A stretch of 64,000 nucleotides of DNA from Bacillus sp. S3. GTDB taxonomy: Bacteria > Bacillota > Bacilli > Bacillales > Cytobacillaceae. Made by a program: the position numbers and the translations under genes. This document shows, piece by piece, positions 18,165-27,525 of the stretch (position 1 is its first letter; each line of letters begins with the position of its first letter). The notes under the pieces were generated by a model. The model saw nothing but the letters and a program-made list of their open reading frames with translations, had not been told where the DNA came from and ran no database searches. The stretch lies in contig NZ_CP039727.1 of assembly GCF_005154805.1 (NCBI RefSeq), positions 2,725,501 through 2,789,500 on the forward strand, read 5' to 3'.

Positions 18165-19500
18165 TATCAATATAATGAGAAACAGCGGTAGTTGCCAATT
18201 TTTCTTCCCGGGCCTCGATCATTTGGAGGCCTTGTTTTTCCCATTTGCTTTTTTCCCGTTTCTTCAATAGCAGCTGCTGTTGGGCAATACTTTTCACCAT
18301 CGCTGCATGTACTGTACTTGGCTCCCCATTGACCCTTTTATTCAACGTTTGATCCTCTATTCCAATCATGAAAAATAAATGCCGCTGCCGAAGTCTCTTC
18401 AATAGGATGAGGGCACTTTCCTCATGAAGGAAAGTTCTCACATCACTAAAGAGTAACAACAAACTCCGTTTCTTTTGAACCAATTCTAGGTATTGCAGAA
18501 CGGCTGCATAATTGGACTCAGCAGCATCTACTTTAACATCATAGATTGCTTTCAGGATTGTTTGCAGGTGCGCCAATCCTTTTGCTGGTGGTACAAACAC
18601 CTTAATATCCTTTGAAAAGGCAAGGACGGAAACATAGTCACCTTTTTGGAGAGCCGCGGCCGTTACCGTCATTGCCGCTTCCAACGATTTCTCCAAACGA
18701 CTGCCCTTCTTCAATTCCGCACCCATCATTCTGCCGCAATCTATTAAAATGGTTATATACTTTCCATGCTCCGGTTCGTATTCATTTGTCATTACTTCAC
18801 GTAATTTTGCTGTTTGCCGCCAGTTGATTTTGCGGGGATCATCCCCGACGACATAACTTCTAATCTTCGAAAAATCCCCAACACCACTGCGCTGCCTGCG
18901 AATTTTCAACCCTTCATATTTTAAAAATTGCTGAGCATTTTCTAAATATTGCTTTGTCTCGGTTAAATCGGGTATAACCTTTACCGTATTCCTTATTTCA
19001 ACAGTCGTTTGCTTCTCCCATAATCCTAAAAGACTACAATAGCGAAAGTATACCTTATCGATTGTGTACTTTCCTCTTATATGGGCAATGGTGTCATATG
19101 AAATCTCCATGGTCGAATCCTTTGAGCCAGTTCCATGGAGAGGAAAGGGTCGTGCGAAGGACTGTGGTAATCCATCGATCATCCGGTATGTAAACGAATA
19201 GGGGGAAGTATTCTTCAGCTGAATCTTTACCTCATAGGAAATACCTCGTTCTATTTCATCAGCCATAGTTCGTTGAAAGGTTAGCTGACTTTTTTTCGGA
19301 GAAAATAGTAAATCTACAAGACTAACAAAAAATACTAGTATATTGATTGTAATGATATACGCCCACGACATTCCCCAAACCGTCGCTATTATGAATGCAA
19401 GTGAAAGAACAAGATAAAACAGTATTAGCCGTTTCGTCGGCAGGATTCCTCTATCTTGGAACAGGAACCGAGCCCACAAGCTCTTCAATGATTTGGTCAA
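18142..19500 (-). CDS. DUF58 domain protein
   Basis: A 452-residue protein. Two N-terminal membrane helices (residues ~23-62) precede a beta-rich domain and then the DUF58 signature (residues ~195-230: GVGDFSKIRSYVVGDD and RKINWRQTAK), with a vWA-like segment starting ILIDCGRMM. The start is TTG at 19500, with GGAGGG upstream, lying 50 bp inside the MoxR gene. Such deep overlap implies translational coupling. Families of this kind work with MoxR ATPases as chaperone-like or metal-insertion systems; no specific target is known. Confidence 0.85.
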   Translation of the reverse strand: MTKSLKSLWARFLFQDRGILPTKRLILFYLVLSLAFIIATVWGMSWAYIITINILVFFVSLVDLLFSPKKSQLTFQRTMADEIERGISYEVKIQLKNTSPYSFTYRMIDGLPQSFARPFPLHGTGSKDSTMEISYDTIAHIRGKYTIDKVYFRYCSLLGLWEKQTTVEIRNTVKVIPDLTETKQYLENAQQFLKYEGLKIRRQRSGVGDFSKIRSYVVGDDPRKINWRQTAKLREVMTNEYEPEHGKYITILIDCGRMMGAELKKGSRLEKSLEAAMTVTAAALQKGDYVSVLAFSKDIKVFVPPAKGLAHLQTILKAIYDVKVDAAESNYAAVLQYLELVQKKRSLLLLFSDVRTFLHEESALILLKRLRQRHLFFMIGIEDQTLNKRVNGEPSTVHAAMVKSIAQQQLLLKKREKSKWEKQGLQMIEAREEKLATTAVSHYIDIMNQNLL

Positions 19501-20383
19501 CGGTTGCTCCCTCCAATTCTACATGCGGGGATAACTGAATCCTATGTCGTAATGCCGGCTTAGCAACCATTTTAATATCATCGGGTGTCACATAATCCCG
19601 TCCGGCCAGGTATGCCCATGATTGTGCCGCTTTTCCAATTGAGATCCCTGCCCTTGTACTGGCACCAAAGCGAATAGTTTCGGAATCTCGTGTTTTCCTG
19701 ACAATCTGCATCGTATAGTCCAATACATTATCACTAACCGTCACTTTTGAAATTTCATTTCTAATTCGTAAAAAAGTATCCATGTCTAAAATTGAAGCAA
19801 GGGGCTTTTCATAAAAGCTATTTTCTATGACTTGCTTTAGCACATACTTCTCTTCCTCGAAGGCAGGAAAATCTATTTTCAACTTAAACAAGAAACGATC
19901 CTGCTGCGCTTCCGGAAGTGGATAGGTCCCTTCAAATTCAATCGGGTTTTGCGTGGCAACAACAAAGAATACTTTCGGTAATGGATACGTTTCTCCTTGG
20001 ATCGTCACCTGTTTTTCTTCCATAGCTTCCAATAATGCCGCCTGGGTCTTTGCAGGAGTACGATTAATTTCATCTGCAAGCAGGATATTGGTAAAAATCG
20101 GCCCCTTCAATGTTTGAAACGTGCTTTCTTTCATGTTATAAATCATGCTTCCGGTAATATCACTTGGCAGTAAATCCGGAGTAAACTGAATGCGGTTAAA
20201 GCTTCCGCCAAGTAAACTTGCAAGCGTCCGCACCATTTGTGTTTTACCTGTACCCGGTACACCTTCCAGTAACACATGGCCACCGCTTAAAACGGCCGAT
20301 AGCAAAAGCCTTAGATTCAGACTCTGACCGATAATCCGCTCCTCATATTTTTCTAAAAAAGAAAGTAATTCTGTTTTCATCAT
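19451..20383 (-). CDS. MoxR-type AAA+ ATPase
   Basis: A 310-residue MoxR ATPase. Walker A EGVPGTGKTQ lies near residues 38-47, Walker B LLADEINRTPAKTQAALLEAMEE near 108-130, sensor-1 VVATQNPIEFEGTYPLPEAQQDRF near 145-167, and an Arg-rich C-terminal lid follows. It starts 4 bp inside the DUF4350 gene and overlaps DUF58 by 50 bp, so three proteins are made as a coupled set. Confidence 0.92.
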   Translation of the reverse strand: MMKTELLSFLEKYEERIIGQSLNLRLLLSAVLSGGHVLLEGVPGTGKTQMVRTLASLLGGSFNRIQFTPDLLPSDITGSMIYNMKESTFQTLKGPIFTNILLADEINRTPAKTQAALLEAMEEKQVTIQGETYPLPKVFFVVATQNPIEFEGTYPLPEAQQDRFLFKLKIDFPAFEEEKYVLKQVIENSFYEKPLASILDMDTFLRIRNEISKVTVSDNVLDYTMQIVRKTRDSETIRFGASTRAGISIGKAAQSWAYLAGRDYVTPDDIKMVAKPALRHRIQLSPHVELEGATVDQIIEELVGSVPVPR

Positions 20384-21501
20384 TCAACCTCTTTTCTTAA
20401 TTGCTCCAGTTTTCTCGACCATAATAGGTATTCCTGCTTACTGATTTTATCTTTTTCAAGGATGGTAACCAATCCGGTGAGAAAAGACTTAATCTCACCA
20501 GCAGGCATTCGAGTCCATTTTTTTTCAAAATAACTCGATAAATCCTGCCATTCCCTTTTATATGGAATTTGCCAGCGTTCTTGTAATAGCAGCTTCAGAT
20601 AATCTGCTTGAATCAGTAATGAATCATGATATTGTTTTCCTCTTAAGTACCATGCAGCAATAGCCTGGATACCCTCATCACTAAACCGAATCGATTCTTC
20701 TCTGGGAATGAAAATAGGCCCGAATCGTTTCCCTTTCAGCCATAACCAAAGGATCATGACTAGGATTCCTTGTATAACAAACAGCAAAAACCACATCGGG
20801 TAGACGGTCAAAATAGAGGAGGCATTCTCCCCGCCGTGAACGTACTCATCAAACAAGTAGGTCTTTGCATTACTTTCATTCAAAAGATATAAGAGGAGTG
20901 GTAAATGATCATGTTTTAAAATTTTATCATTTGTCATCCATTCTGGTGCTATTGCCACAATCAAATACCCTTTCCCATATGTACGTTTGAGCGCTATCGT
21001 TTCCTTGCTATTATCCAGTAAGAGCTCATCTTCTTTCGTACTCTGTAAACGAATATCAGAACTGATATCTGCCCGGTAAGTGACATGTGACGGATCATAT
21101 ACCTGTGGCGAGGGCTTTTGTTCCGCAAACTCCGTGTTTACATCAAACATTCCTTTTGGATTGGTTTGAAATAATAGGATCGTATTTCCAGCCTCCATAA
21201 AATGAACGTATTCCTTCATAAGTTCTTTCTCTGGAATAAAAGCGGGCTCGACCATAATAAGTAATTGGCTTTCGTTCCCTTTTGGCAGCATTTCAGGTGA
21301 ATGGTTCCATCGCTTTGCATCCATTTCTTTATTTAAATATGTATAAAATGCCTTTACACCGGTTGGAGACGGCGAGTCAGACACATACCCCGGATAAACT
21401 TTCGGCTTGGGTGAGAAGGAAAAGTAACTGATGGCTAAAAATAGGATGAGGAGTACAATCAGCCAAATCCATGTCTTCCCCTTTGATTTTGGTTTTATCA
21501 A
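20380..21501 (-). CDS. DUF4350 domain membrane protein
   Basis: A 373-residue protein. An N-terminal helix (residues ~10-28) and a second helix (~232-254) flank an extracytoplasmic domain (~35-225), with a cytosolic tail after it. This is the usual DUF4350 architecture seen beside MoxR and DUF58 genes. Four-base overlaps tie it to both neighbours. Function unknown. Confidence 0.8.
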   Translation of the reverse strand: MIKPKSKGKTWIWLIVLLILFLAISYFSFSPKPKVYPGYVSDSPSPTGVKAFYTYLNKEMDAKRWNHSPEMLPKGNESQLLIMVEPAFIPEKELMKEYVHFMEAGNTILLFQTNPKGMFDVNTEFAEQKPSPQVYDPSHVTYRADISSDIRLQSTKEDELLLDNSKETIALKRTYGKGYLIVAIAPEWMTNDKILKHDHLPLLLYLLNESNAKTYLFDEYVHGGENASSILTVYPMWFLLFVIQGILVMILWLWLKGKRFGPIFIPREESIRFSDEGIQAIAAWYLRGKQYHDSLLIQADYLKLLLQERWQIPYKREWQDLSSYFEKKWTRMPAGEIKSFLTGLVTILEKDKISKQEYLLWSRKLEQLRKEVE

Positions 21502-22136
21502 CTACTCTCCTCCCTCCTTTCACCCATCCATTGCGTAGCCTCTTGTTGAAATTGAACATATTCTTGTTTACTTACGGTACGTTCCCCGTATGTCACTTCA
21601 TCAAAAAAGTAGGCGAGACGATAAAATTGATCGGCATTCTGTTGATCGACTTTCCGAAGCTCATCATAGTAGTCCCAATTTGTTTTCCAAATTCTCGCCT
21701 CAAGCCATCCTTTATCATGCAGATAAAGCAGTAAAGCTAAAAACAAATGACGGGTTGCCAATGTATATTCGGCGGAAGATTCATATTTCCGAGCTTCTTC
21801 AAGATGCCGTCCGAATGTCCAATTGATTTCAATGAGTGATTGGAGCGGTTTTTGCTTCCGCAGCATCGAATTCCGACTAAAATTGCGAGTCAGAAAATAT
21901 GCCGCTAATGCGATTAAAATGACAACAATTACAATTATCGCGATCAAAATCGGACCCGAAGCGCTGTCGGCCGATTTTATGACTGGGAACAGTTTTTCCA
22001 GTTGATCGGCCAGCCATTCTTTTGCCCGCTCCCACCATGTTTGAATCAATCCTTTAGAATCGTTGTAATAGACTCTATATTCCTTTGAATTTACTATCTC
22101 TTCAAGGTTATCTCGTGCCTTGTTTACATCTACCAT
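21498..22136 (-). CDS. DUF4129 domain membrane protein
   Basis: A protein of about 212 residues with one membrane helix (residues ~60-85) and a C-terminal domain (~115-205) carrying ATRHLFLALLLYLHDKGW and DEVTYGERTVSKQEY, typical of DUF4129. Family members are fused to transglutaminases in other bacteria, but no transglutaminase domain is present here. The ATG at 22136 is used; a GTG three codons and an ATG two codons upstream are also possible. It overlaps the DUF4350 start by 4 bp. Confidence 0.78.
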   Translation of the reverse strand: MVDVNKARDNLEEIVNSKEYRVYYNDSKGLIQTWWERAKEWLADQLEKLFPVIKSADSASGPILIAIIVIVVILIALAAYFLTRNFSRNSMLRKQKPLQSLIEINWTFGRHLEEARKYESSAEYTLATRHLFLALLLYLHDKGWLEARIWKTNWDYYDELRKVDQQNADQFYRLAYFFDEVTYGERTVSKQEYVQFQQEATQWMGERREESS

Positions 22137-22163
22137 AATCATCACCTAACATAATAGGTTATT

Positions 22164-23078
22164 TTAAATAGTTTTAAAGTCTTCAATTAATTCTTTTAAA
22201 TCATCTGCATCATGTCTTGTTTTTAAATCAAGATACATCACCCCATAGCCAACTGAGAAAATCATCGTTGTAAACAGTGTGGCCATATTAGAAATCATCG
22301 TTAATAACACACTGTTTCCTAAAAAAGCACCAAAGGTCATCTGAACGACAGCCCCAATAATGGAAACGATAATATAGAACACAATATATAGTCCCATCAA
22401 TACCCAAGTTCTATTTTTTGATAGTCTCCAGCTTCTTGTAAATCCAGGAGATGTCTTATCAAGTACAACCGAGCCAAAATAAAAACTCCAGCGGGTTAAT
22501 AATAGGCCAATCCCAATCGCGCCAGCAAAAAATAACAAGATCCCGAATAAAATGAGGAAAATCATGTTACCATCTGAAGCTGAAACACCGAATGAGAAAA
22601 CTACCATCAAAATGGGGAGCACAATGATGGCAATTGCGATGAGCCCAAACAAAATACTGCTTCCCAACATAGGCCAAAAGCGTGAAAAGGCTTGTTTAAT
22701 CACGTATCCAACTGAAAACTCTTCATTGTTCCTAATATGATGAAGCGCAAACAGGATTGCCGCCTCTGCAACCGGGAATAGAATCACACTTAATAGACCG
22801 ACAACGATTAAACTAATGTCCATACCTAAACCACCGGAATCAATTGCACCGGTTTCTTCAAATCCCGAAAGGATTTGTTCAAACCAATTATCCCCTGGGC
22901 CTACCTGTCTAAAAAAGCTGATACCTGAGGCATATTGAATAATCGCCTGCAACAAATAGACAGGCCCCATAAAAATGATCAAGATCACGAAGAATTCTTT
23001 AAAATGATTTTTACTTAAACTAAATGTGTGATCCAATATTTCACCGAATCCTTTTGGTTTTTTAAACTTTTCGTTCAA
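22164..23078 (-). CDS. Polytopic membrane protein heading the DUF58/MoxR operon
   Basis: A 304-residue protein with about six hydrophobic helices (roughly residues 30-50, 88-115, 130-160, 168-195, 225-250 and 258-280) and charged ends. The fold resembles the glycerophosphodiester-phosphodiesterase membrane-domain/DUF975-like proteins that often precede DUF4129 and MoxR genes, but I cannot assign a family firmly. It is the first gene of the five-gene minus-strand operon. Confidence 0.7.
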   Translation of the reverse strand: MNEKFKKPKGFGEILDHTFSLSKNHFKEFFVILIIFMGPVYLLQAIIQYASGISFFRQVGPGDNWFEQILSGFEETGAIDSGGLGMDISLIVVGLLSVILFPVAEAAILFALHHIRNNEEFSVGYVIKQAFSRFWPMLGSSILFGLIAIAIIVLPILMVVFSFGVSASDGNMIFLILFGILLFFAGAIGIGLLLTRWSFYFGSVVLDKTSPGFTRSWRLSKNRTWVLMGLYIVFYIIVSIIGAVVQMTFGAFLGNSVLLTMISNMATLFTTMIFSVGYGVMYLDLKTRHDADDLKELIEDFKTI

Positions 23079-23180
23079 TGTGTACTTCCCCCTTGAATGT
23101 CAAAAATGGTTATTATTACCGTTAATTTTATCATTCTTCAGATATATATGGGACAGAAAATTGTAAAAAGCAGAAATATA

Positions 23181-23222
23181 GCCTAATCCCCGTGTTTTTT
23201 TATAGTTGCGCCGGGGTTAGGC
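23181..23222 (-). terminator. GC-rich hairpin downstream of pepF
   Basis: GCCTAATCCCCG and CGGGGTTAGGC pair with one bulged base between pepF and the upstream start of the next operon. The T run sits in the loop rather than after the stem, so termination is likely but not classic. Confidence 0.5.
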
Positions 23223-23234
23223 TTAGATATCTCT

Positions 23235-25022
23235 TTATAATTTCGAAAACTCTTCCACAAGTTCAGTAAATTTTTTTAATGAGTTTTCAATTGGCAATGG
23301 AGTTGTTAAATCAACACCAGTCTTTTTTAATAAGTCAAGCGGATAGTCAGAGCTGCCGCTTTTTAAGAATTCCAAATAGGTTTGCAGTGTATTCTCATCG
23401 CCTTCAAGGATCTTGGTTGCCAAATGGATCGCGGAAGCAAAACCTGTTGCGTATTTATACACATAAAATGGTCGATAAAAATGTGGGATTCTTGACCAGC
23501 CGTATTTCACCTCTTCATCAAAAACAATTGCATCTCCGTTATAATCCCGAAATAGGTTTTCATATGTTTGATTAAACACTTCAACATTTAATGGCCTTCC
23601 GGCTTCCGCCATTTCATGGGTTTTCATCTCAAACTCGGCAAACATGACCTGCGTGAAAAACGTCCCTTTAAATTGATCGATGAAATGGTTCAATAAATGC
23701 TGCCGAATATCCGGATCCTTCTCGTTGTTTAATAAATAGTTAATCAAGAGCACCTCGTTAACTGTAGAAGCGACCTCAGCGACAAAAATACTGTAGCGGG
23801 CTGTTATTTGCGGTTGATGCAACGAACTTAACCGGCTGTGAACACCATGGCCGCATTCATGTACAAGGGTAAATAAACTATCTAAATCGTCCTGGTGATT
23901 AAGGAGGATATATGGATGAACACCGTACACACCCAGATTATAAGCGCCTGAACGTTTTCCCGGTGTCTCACGGACATCAATATAGCGTGAGTCCTTAAAC
24001 TCCCTTAAGATGTTGATATATTCCTCCCCTAAAGGTGCCAGGGCATTACACATCGTCTCATAAGCTTCCTCATATGAAATCACTTGTTTGACGCCGCTGA
24101 CAAGCGGGACACTCATATCATATTGACGAAGCTCCTCAAGTTCTAACTTTTGTTTACGAATCCTCGTGTATTGATGGAGCGGTGCAATATTATTTCGCGT
24201 TGTTTGGATTAGATTTTCATAAACCTCTTTAGGCACTTTATCTCCAAATAAGGCTTTTTCCAGTGCGGAAGGATAGTTGCGGATCCGAGCCATTGTCACA
24301 TTATTTTTAATCGCTGCTGAAAGTGTGGAGGCAATTGAGTTTTTTAATTGCACATAAGGTTGATAGTACGCTTTATAGGCTTCCCGGCGCTTCTCACGAT
24401 CTTCGTCCTCAATTAACTTCGCATACATTCCGCGGGTTAGTTCCACCCGTTCACCGTTTTCGCTGGTAATTTCACCAAACTTTATATCTGCGTTATTGAT
24501 CATCCCAAACGTATTACCCGGAACCGACAAGGTCTCGCCTAATTGCGAGAGAAGTTCTTCTTGTTCTTTGCTTAGCACATGTGTCTTGTAGCGAAACGAC
24601 TCCCAGATGTCCTCGGCAAAGTAATCTAATTGAGTCTCTGCATTGAGGAAGCCTTTTAATGTTTCTTCATCCAGTCCTAATAAATACGGCATGAAAAAGG
24701 AGGTCGCTGCGCTCACTTTTACACTTAGCTGTTTTGCCCGGTCTAACAGAGCTTGCGCCTCTGTCTCCCTCGTATTTTCATCTACCATCAACATCGCATA
24801 GGCGTACACCTTATTAAAATGAAAAGATAGCTCTTCCCGTTGTGTCAGATATTGATATAGCGAATGACCATCATGAATTTCACCATCAAATTTTTTAAGC
24901 TTAGCTGCTATTTCTTCAATCAGCCGATAATCTTCCTCCCATTTATTGATATTTGTATAGATATCTGCCAAGTTCCATTTTTCATTCGTTGGCACTTCGT
25001 TTCTGCTTGTATAGGTTGTCAT
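23235..25022 (-). CDS. pepF: Oligoendopeptidase F (M3 family)
   Basis: A 595-residue M3-family zinc metallopeptidase of the standard PepF length. The zinc site HECGHGVHSRL lies near residue 390, with the third ligand region NEVLLINYLL further on. The N-terminal M3 domain and the C-terminal pattern FYVYKYATGFASA also fit. It cleaves short peptides (7-17 residues) in the cytosol. The ATG has AAAGGAG upstream. It is a single gene. Confidence 0.95.
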   Translation of the reverse strand: MTTYTSRNEVPTNEKWNLADIYTNINKWEEDYRLIEEIAAKLKKFDGEIHDGHSLYQYLTQREELSFHFNKVYAYAMLMVDENTRETEAQALLDRAKQLSVKVSAATSFFMPYLLGLDEETLKGFLNAETQLDYFAEDIWESFRYKTHVLSKEQEELLSQLGETLSVPGNTFGMINNADIKFGEITSENGERVELTRGMYAKLIEDEDREKRREAYKAYYQPYVQLKNSIASTLSAAIKNNVTMARIRNYPSALEKALFGDKVPKEVYENLIQTTRNNIAPLHQYTRIRKQKLELEELRQYDMSVPLVSGVKQVISYEEAYETMCNALAPLGEEYINILREFKDSRYIDVRETPGKRSGAYNLGVYGVHPYILLNHQDDLDSLFTLVHECGHGVHSRLSSLHQPQITARYSIFVAEVASTVNEVLLINYLLNNEKDPDIRQHLLNHFIDQFKGTFFTQVMFAEFEMKTHEMAEAGRPLNVEVFNQTYENLFRDYNGDAIVFDEEVKYGWSRIPHFYRPFYVYKYATGFASAIHLATKILEGDENTLQTYLEFLKSGSSDYPLDLLKKTGVDLTTPLPIENSLKKFTELVEEFSKL

Positions 25023-25138
25023 TTTATGCTCCTTTCGGATGAATCATAAGATTTAAATAATAGCCTTCAAAAGTATATTCCATATGTATCATTGTTTTCC
25101 TTTTTTATGTAGGAATTTTAATTGTTCATCAATAATAA

Positions 25139-25164
25139 AGGCAGGTCAACCGAATGACCTGCCT
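25139..25164 (-). terminator. Terminator of trhO
   Basis: AGGCAGGTCA (25139-25148) and TGACCTGCCT (25155-25164) form a perfect 10-bp stem; the minus strand continues TTATTATT. Confidence 0.75.
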
Positions 25165-25171
25165 CAAGTTT

Positions 25172-26131
25172 TTATAGGGCTGCTTCTTTCTCAATTGCCA
25201 TTAATCTTTCAGTTACTTCTTCCTCACTCAGGCCGTGCGCTAAAACATAGCGGTTGCGCGGGTGAACCCTGCACTCATGGGAACAGCTGCGTAAATGTTT
25301 ATGTTCATTTTCCTCTGAGCAAAGGATCTTCTTATTACATTCCGGGTTGGCACAATTCACATAGCGTTCACATGGCTCACCGCTGAAATAATCTTTTCCA
25401 ACGATGACATGCTCTTTTTGATTCACCGGAACACTTATGCGCTCATCAAACACATAAAGCTGTCCATCCCATAACTCCCCTTGTACTTCAGGGTCTTTCC
25501 CATATGTGACAATTCCGCCATCAAGCTGTGATACGTCTTCAAAGCCCTCTTTAAGCAGCCAGCCGGAAAATTTTTCGCAACGGATTCCACCGGTACAATA
25601 GGTAAGAATCTTCTTACCTTCAAATTCCTGTTTATTTTCACGGATCCATTGTGGCAGGTCCCGGAAATTTAAAATGTCTGGACGAACGGCTCCGCGAAAA
25701 TGGCCTAAATCATATTCATAATCATTGCGGGCATCAATAACAACAGTATCTTCATTTTGCATTTGCTCGAAAAATTCCTTCGGCTTCAAATGCTTTCCTG
25801 TGAGTGTATTCGGATCGACATCATCTTCCAAACGCAATGTAACCAATTCAGACCTGTAACGCACCTTCATTTTTTTGAATGCGTGCTCAGTTGCTTCATC
25901 TATTTTAAAAATAGTTCCTGCAAATAGTGGATGCTCGTCCATGTACTTCATATAGGCATCAGTTTGTTCAATCGTGCCCGACACCGTCCCATTGATTCCT
26001 TCTGCGGCAATGATAATCCGACCCATTAAGCCTAAATCCGTACAGAATTGACGATGTTCATTCGCTGTTTCCTCGGGATTCTCTATTGACACATATTTAT
26101 AATACAGTAATACTCTAAACTCTTGTTTCAT
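25172..26131 (-). CDS. trhO: tRNA uridine(34) hydroxylase TrhO (rhodanese domain)
   Basis: A 319-residue protein of the YceA/YbfQ type. An N-terminal acylphosphatase-like domain contains [16 protein letters not shown], a rhodanese domain (residues ~115-215) has the loop Cys in [13 protein letters not shown] near residue 178, and a C-terminal Cys-rich tail (four or more Cys between residues ~255 and 300) follows. The family makes 5-hydroxyuridine at tRNA wobble position 34. The ATG at 26131 has AGGTGG five bases upstream; a GTG three codons earlier overlaps that site. Confidence 0.92.
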   Translation of the reverse strand: MKQEFRVLLYYKYVSIENPEETANEHRQFCTDLGLMGRIIIAAEGINGTVSGTIEQTDAYMKYMDEHPLFAGTIFKIDEATEHAFKKMKVRYRSELVTLRLEDDVDPNTLTGKHLKPKEFFEQMQNEDTVVIDARNDYEYDLGHFRGAVRPDILNFRDLPQWIRENKQEFEGKKILTYCTGGIRCEKFSGWLLKEGFEDVSQLDGGIVTYGKDPEVQGELWDGQLYVFDERISVPVNQKEHVIVGKDYFSGEPCERYVNCANPECNKKILCSEENEHKHLRSCSHECRVHPRNRYVLAHGLSEEEVTERLMAIEKEAAL

Positions 26132-26213
26132 ATTAACCACCTTACATTATATAAAAATGTACTTATTTTTAACATTAGCCTATTAACTATATCAAAAATC
26201 AGCAGTGGTTTTC

Positions 26214-26273
26214 AAATGAATGAATTTCCTATATTCGCTTAGGTGAATATTACCAGCTAAGTTTCATTCATTT
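26214..26273. repeat. Long imperfect hairpin between trhO and GH18 gene
   Basis: AAATGAATGAA (26214-26224) and TTCATTCATTT (26263-26273) are perfect inverted arms enclosing smaller complementary pieces (CTTAG/CTAAG). It lies in the divergent intergenic region ~50 bp before the GH18 start. It could be an operator, a transcript-stabilising element or a leader terminator. Confidence 0.45.
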
Positions 26274-26321
26274 TTCTGATACAATTTTTATATGTGAAAA
26301 AACTAAGGAGGAATAAATCCT

Positions 26322-27482
26322 ATGAAGAAACGCACTGTCCTCCTAACACTGGTAATTGCGATTGCCTTCATTGGAGGAATTTTAACAGGAGTTTTATTTT
26401 CCGCTAATACATCAAATGATAGAACAGTTATTACAAAAGAATCACCAAAATCAGCCATTAAGCCACAAACAAAAATAGTACCAAAAGTGGAAAAAGCACA
26501 GTCCAAAGTGCTCATTGGTTATGTTCAAGATTTCCGCGACCCAAATGTTGTGGATTACGCAAAATTAACACATGTCATTTTCTCTTTCGCTCATCCAACT
26601 AAAGATGGGGCAATTTTGCTAAATGGTGATGCTTCATTAAAAAATTTAAGGACAGTCGTTAAAAACGCTGAAAAATATGATACTAAGGTAATGCTTGCAG
26701 TAGGCGGCTGGTTTCATATCAATGGCGGCGAATCTTATGAGTATTTTAAAACTGCTATATCAAATCCTGAATCTCGATCAAAGCTAGTTAATGAGCTTAC
26801 AAGTATCGCAGACAGCGAGCATCTTGACGGGATTGATATCGATTTTGAGCATCCCCGTTCGAAAGCGGATGCCGCAAATCTTGCTACTTTTACAAAAGAA
26901 TTAAGCACACAACTACATTCAAAAAATAAAGAATTATCTATAGCAGTTTATTCAAAAATTCATGCCGTTACGTTAACGGAAATTGGCTTCGTCATTTATG
27001 AGCCGTCAATGTTTCAGGATGTTGATCATGTCAATATTATGGCCTATGACGGGCAATGGGATGATGGCTACCATGCTGCTAATCTTTCACCCTATCCGTT
27101 TACTGAGAAAATTGTAAACTATTGGGCGGATTTGTTTGAGAAAAATAACCTGCCTAAAGAAAAATTGGTGTTGGGTGTGCCGTTTTATGCCCAGCCGGAA
27201 GATCCAAAAGTAAAACAGGTGTCTTACGCAGCTATCATTAACCAAGATCCAGCTAATGCCGCAAAAGACACAGTTAGTATGAACGGCACAACCTACTATT
27301 ACAATGGCGGTTCCACAATGAAAAAGAAAACAACCTTGGCACTAGATCACGGCTTCGGAGGGATGATGATCTGGGAAGTTGGGCTCGATTCTCAAGGATC
27401 GACCAGTTTAACAGGAACTATTTCTCATGTATTAAAGGACTCAAATTCGGAGCCGATCAAATATTATTCCGTGAAAAAATAA
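26322..27482 (+). CDS. Membrane-anchored or secreted GH18 glycosyl hydrolase
   Basis: A 386-residue protein. An N-terminal hydrophobic segment (residues ~5-27) acts as signal or anchor, a linker rich in Lys/Thr/Pro follows, then a GH18 barrel from about residue 63 (VLIGYVQDF). The catalytic signature DGIDIDFE lies near residues 167-174 with the acid Glu at its end, and VNIMAYDGQWDDG and MMIWEVGLDS provide the later barrel strands. GH18 enzymes cut chitin or peptidoglycan-type beta-1,4-GlcNAc bonds; no LysM or chitin-binding module is present. The start has AAGGAGG upstream. Confidence 0.9.
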   Translation: MKKRTVLLTLVIAIAFIGGILTGVLFSANTSNDRTVITKESPKSAIKPQTKIVPKVEKAQSKVLIGYVQDFRDPNVVDYAKLTHVIFSFAHPTKDGAILLNGDASLKNLRTVVKNAEKYDTKVMLAVGGWFHINGGESYEYFKTAISNPESRSKLVNELTSIADSEHLDGIDIDFEHPRSKADAANLATFTKELSTQLHSKNKELSIAVYSKIHAVTLTEIGFVIYEPSMFQDVDHVNIMAYDGQWDDGYHAANLSPYPFTEKIVNYWADLFEKNNLPKEKLVLGVPFYAQPEDPKVKQVSYAAIINQDPANAAKDTVSMNGTTYYYNGGSTMKKKTTLALDHGFGGMMIWEVGLDSQGSTSLTGTISHVLKDSNSEPIKYYSVKK

Positions 27483-27487
27483 TAGTG

Positions 27488-27519
27488 AAAAAAGCTGTAC
27501 TAAAGTAGTACAGCTTTTT
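27488..27519. terminator. Terminator between GH18 and phosphoesterase genes
   Basis: AAAAAAGCTGTACT and AGTACAGCTTTTT pair perfectly; it lies between convergent stop codons and can serve both. Confidence 0.88.
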
Positions 27520-27525
27520 GAATTG

